Source: a bacterium
GTDB lineage: Bacteria > SZUA-182 > SZUA-191 > JAJRXT01
Reading direction: 5' to 3'
Assembly: GCA_024277605.1 (NCBI GenBank)
Contig: JAJRUU010000230.1
Location: forward strand, 1-14,015
DNA length: 14,015 nt
Positions within the stretch are counted from its first letter, which is position 1, and every line of letters starts with the position of its first letter. A program made the translations under genes and the position numbers. Positions 12,782-14,015 of the stretch are shown piece after piece. The notes beneath the pieces are model-generated. The model did not search any database and was not told the origin of the DNA. It saw only the letters and a program-made list of their open reading frames with translations.

Positions 12782-13678
12782 TTGAGTTTACCTATTGATT
12801 TACATCTGCATTCACATTGCTCGGATGGGGCGTATTCCCCCAGGGAGTTAGTCCGCAAAGCCAAAGCGGCCGGGCTTAAAACAATTGCGCTGACCGACCA
12901 TGATAGTGTGGAGGGTATTACTGAAGCGGTAGCTGCCGGTAAAGAATGTGGAGTAGAAGTCATCCCCGGGGTAGAACTCAGCTTAAATTATGAAGAATAT
13001 TCAGGCATTCACCTGTTGGGGTATTATCTTAATTGGCGCAACCCGCTATTAAATGAGGCGCTAACCGAACTGCGTCAGGTAAGGGCCCAGCGGGGAGAAA
13101 TGATCGTGGAGAAGATCAACTTGCTGCTGAAACAGCAGGGCAAGCTGCCGCTGGATATTGCCAAATTGCGGGAAAAAGCCAAGGGTTCAGTGGGACGGCC
13201 CCATATATCCCAACTGCTTATAGAGAAGGGTTATGCCACGTATCAGCAGGAAGCCTTTGACCGCTTCTTAGTCCCCTGTAATGTGCCCAAGAAAAAACTC
13301 TCACCCCATGAGGGAATTGAATTGATTAAAGCGGCTAAGGGGATAGCGGTTTTAGCTCATCCTACAATTTTGACCGATGAGCGCCGGGAGGAAAGCGCTG
13401 CGGATCAGCTTGAGCTAATCCATTATATGCTGACACAGGGGAGAGAAGGCATAGAAGCCGTATACAGCGGCTATAACCAGTCGCAAATCGATTATTATTG
13501 TGAGTTGGCCCGAAAACATAATCTGCTGATTACCGCCGGCAGCGACTTTCATCGACAGGAAGGCAGAATCAAGCTAGGTCAGTTGGGTACAGGATTGAAC
13601 CTGCCGGGTGATATAGCACAACGCTTAGGCGAGCGCTATAAGGAAAAGTACGGGGATTATCCTATAACTGTAATTTAA
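12782..13678 (+). CDS. PHP-domain phosphoesterase (RNase AM / YciV-like 3',5'-nucleoside bisphosphate phosphatase)
   Basis: This 298-residue PHP protein has the metal-binding motifs in order: DLHLHSHCSDG (His8, His10, Asp15), LTDHDSVEG (Asp39, His40), GVELS (Glu65), HLLGY (His77), GRPH (His141), LAHPT (His193) and GSDFH (Asp255, His257). The length matches E. coli YciV/RNase AM (293), which removes nucleotides from RNA 5' ends and dephosphorylates 3',5'-nucleoside bisphosphates such as pAp. The start is the TTG at 12782, giving MSLPIDLHLHSHCSDG, with AAAGAGG at 12765-12771. An ATG at 12748 is followed immediately by an in-frame stop. The gene follows tsaB by 129 bp on the same strand. Histidinol-phosphatase or polymerase-type PHP roles are less likely given length and architecture. 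Confidence 0.88.
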   Translation: MSLPIDLHLHSHCSDGAYSPRELVRKAKAAGLKTIALTDHDSVEGITEAVAAGKECGVEVIPGVELSLNYEEYSGIHLLGYYLNWRNPLLNEALTELRQVRAQRGEMIVEKINLLLKQQGKLPLDIAKLREKAKGSVGRPHISQLLIEKGYATYQQEAFDRFLVPCNVPKKKLSPHEGIELIKAAKGIAVLAHPTILTDERREESAADQLELIHYMLTQGREGIEAVYSGYNQSQIDYYCELARKHNLLITAGSDFHRQEGRIKLGQLGTGLNLPGDIAQRLGERYKEKYGDYPITVI

Positions 13679-14015
13679 AACAGCGTTGTCCGCTCCAAGT
13701 TTTTGCCCGCCGTAAAAGTCAATAATTACGGTAAGTTTCTAACACAAGATTCCTTGTTTTTCCTCTCCCTTGGGGGAGAGAGGACTAATACCAAGTTGCA
13801 TTCAAAATGATACTAATTTCTCACTCGGGTAGGTCGGCCTTTAGGCCGACCAAAGAGCGGAAGGCTAAAGCCCGGGGGCTAAAGCCCTCCCTACCCATTT
13901 AGTATATGTTTGATTGCAACTTGGTATAAAAGGCATTTTGCGGCTTGTGCAAAAACTTGGAGCGGACACTACTGACCTCTATTTGCGTAGGCTTATTTAG
14001 TACCCCGAAGAATGC
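13679..14015. other. Non-coding end of the window
   Basis: No reading frame or terminator with a proper T run is seen after the PHP gene. Almost the whole region is the nested foldback element at 13687-13968. The last 47 bp show nothing recognisable. Confidence 0.6.
13687..13968. repeat. 282-bp nested foldback element (MITE/REP-like)
   Basis: The outer ends are a perfect 20-bp inverted repeat: TGTCCGCTCCAAGTTTTTGC at 13687-13706 and its complement at 13949-13968. Inside lies a second inverted pair, ATACCAAGTTGCA (13788-13800) with TGCAACTTGGTAT (13915-13927), extended imperfectly by TACTAA (13811-13816) with TTAGTA (13899-13904). At the centre GGGTAG (13827-13832) pairs with CTACCC (13891-13896) around a 9-bp GGTCGGCCT/AGGCCGACC hairpin (13832-13851) and two direct copies of GGCTAAAGCCC (13863-13873 and 13878-13888). 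A further CCTCTCCC hairpin lies at 13762-13782. The layout suggests one element inserted inside another. No transposase is present. Confidence 0.8.

Noticed and set aside
12289..12963. Minus-strand frames opposite tsaB and the PHP gene
   Set aside because: No family resemblance and out of keeping with clear plus-strand homology.
13762..13783. CCTCTCCC hairpin as a terminator for the PHP gene
   Set aside because: The T run precedes the hairpin on the plus strand and no T run follows on either strand; better seen as part of the foldback element.
13863..13888. CRISPR-like direct repeats (GGCTAAAGCCC twice)
   Set aside because: Only two 11-bp copies with a 4-bp gap, self-complementary, inside a palindromic element; no spacers or cas genes.

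Overview
The window looks like a chromosomal segment of an anaerobic or microaerophilic diderm (Gram-negative-type) bacterium of moderate GC. Three things point this way: a complete lpxC (lipid A synthesis), a radical-SAM enzyme of the siroheme-dependent heme route (AhbC-like) beside a CcmA/CcmB-type heme exporter, and a rubrerythrin/superoxide reductase/ferritin block typical of anaerobes that meet oxygen. Desulfobacterota, Nitrospirota or a diderm Firmicutes lineage would all fit; the sequence alone does not settle it. TGA, TAA and TAG are all used as normal stops, so the standard bacterial code applies.

Layout. 1-2493 (+): the end of ccmA, ccmB, an ahbC-like radical-SAM gene and a half-size GDT1/TMEM165-type cation transporter, closed by a strong hairpin terminator that can serve both strands. 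2537-6211 (-): lpxC and topA, separated by 468 bp of non-coding DNA. Both have leaders carrying the same ~75-bp element plus a near-identical 15-bp hairpin. 6395-6604 (-): a dodecin with its own terminator. 6868-9920 (+): a compact four-gene operon, rubrerythrin - secreted octaheme cytochrome of the hydroxylamine oxidoreductase (HAO) class - desulfoferrodoxin - ferritin. 9921-10452: a mobile-element scrapyard with short repeats, an exact 18-bp tandem duplication, a group II intron domain V and an unidentified small reading frame. 10453-13678 (+): a homocitrate/Re-citrate synthase-like gene, tsaB, and a PHP-domain phosphoesterase. 13679-14015: a nested foldback (MITE/REP-like) element.

Functional threads. 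Heme is the common theme on the left: AhbC makes a heme precursor, CcmAB serves cytochrome c maturation, and the eight-heme periplasmic cytochrome at 7474-8976 is an obvious consumer. The central operon handles reactive oxygen (superoxide to peroxide to water, with iron storage) and probably reactive nitrogen through the HAO-like protein. Dodecin (flavin buffering) is transcribed divergently from it.

The points most worth a second look are: (i) two neighbouring conserved genes, the citrate-synthase-like gene and tsaB, each carry one in-frame nonsense codon with the conserved remainder intact downstream; (ii) the shared structured leader of lpxC and topA; (iii) the octaheme cytochrome embedded in an oxygen-defence operon. 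No CRISPR array, tRNA, rRNA or complete insertion sequence was seen.
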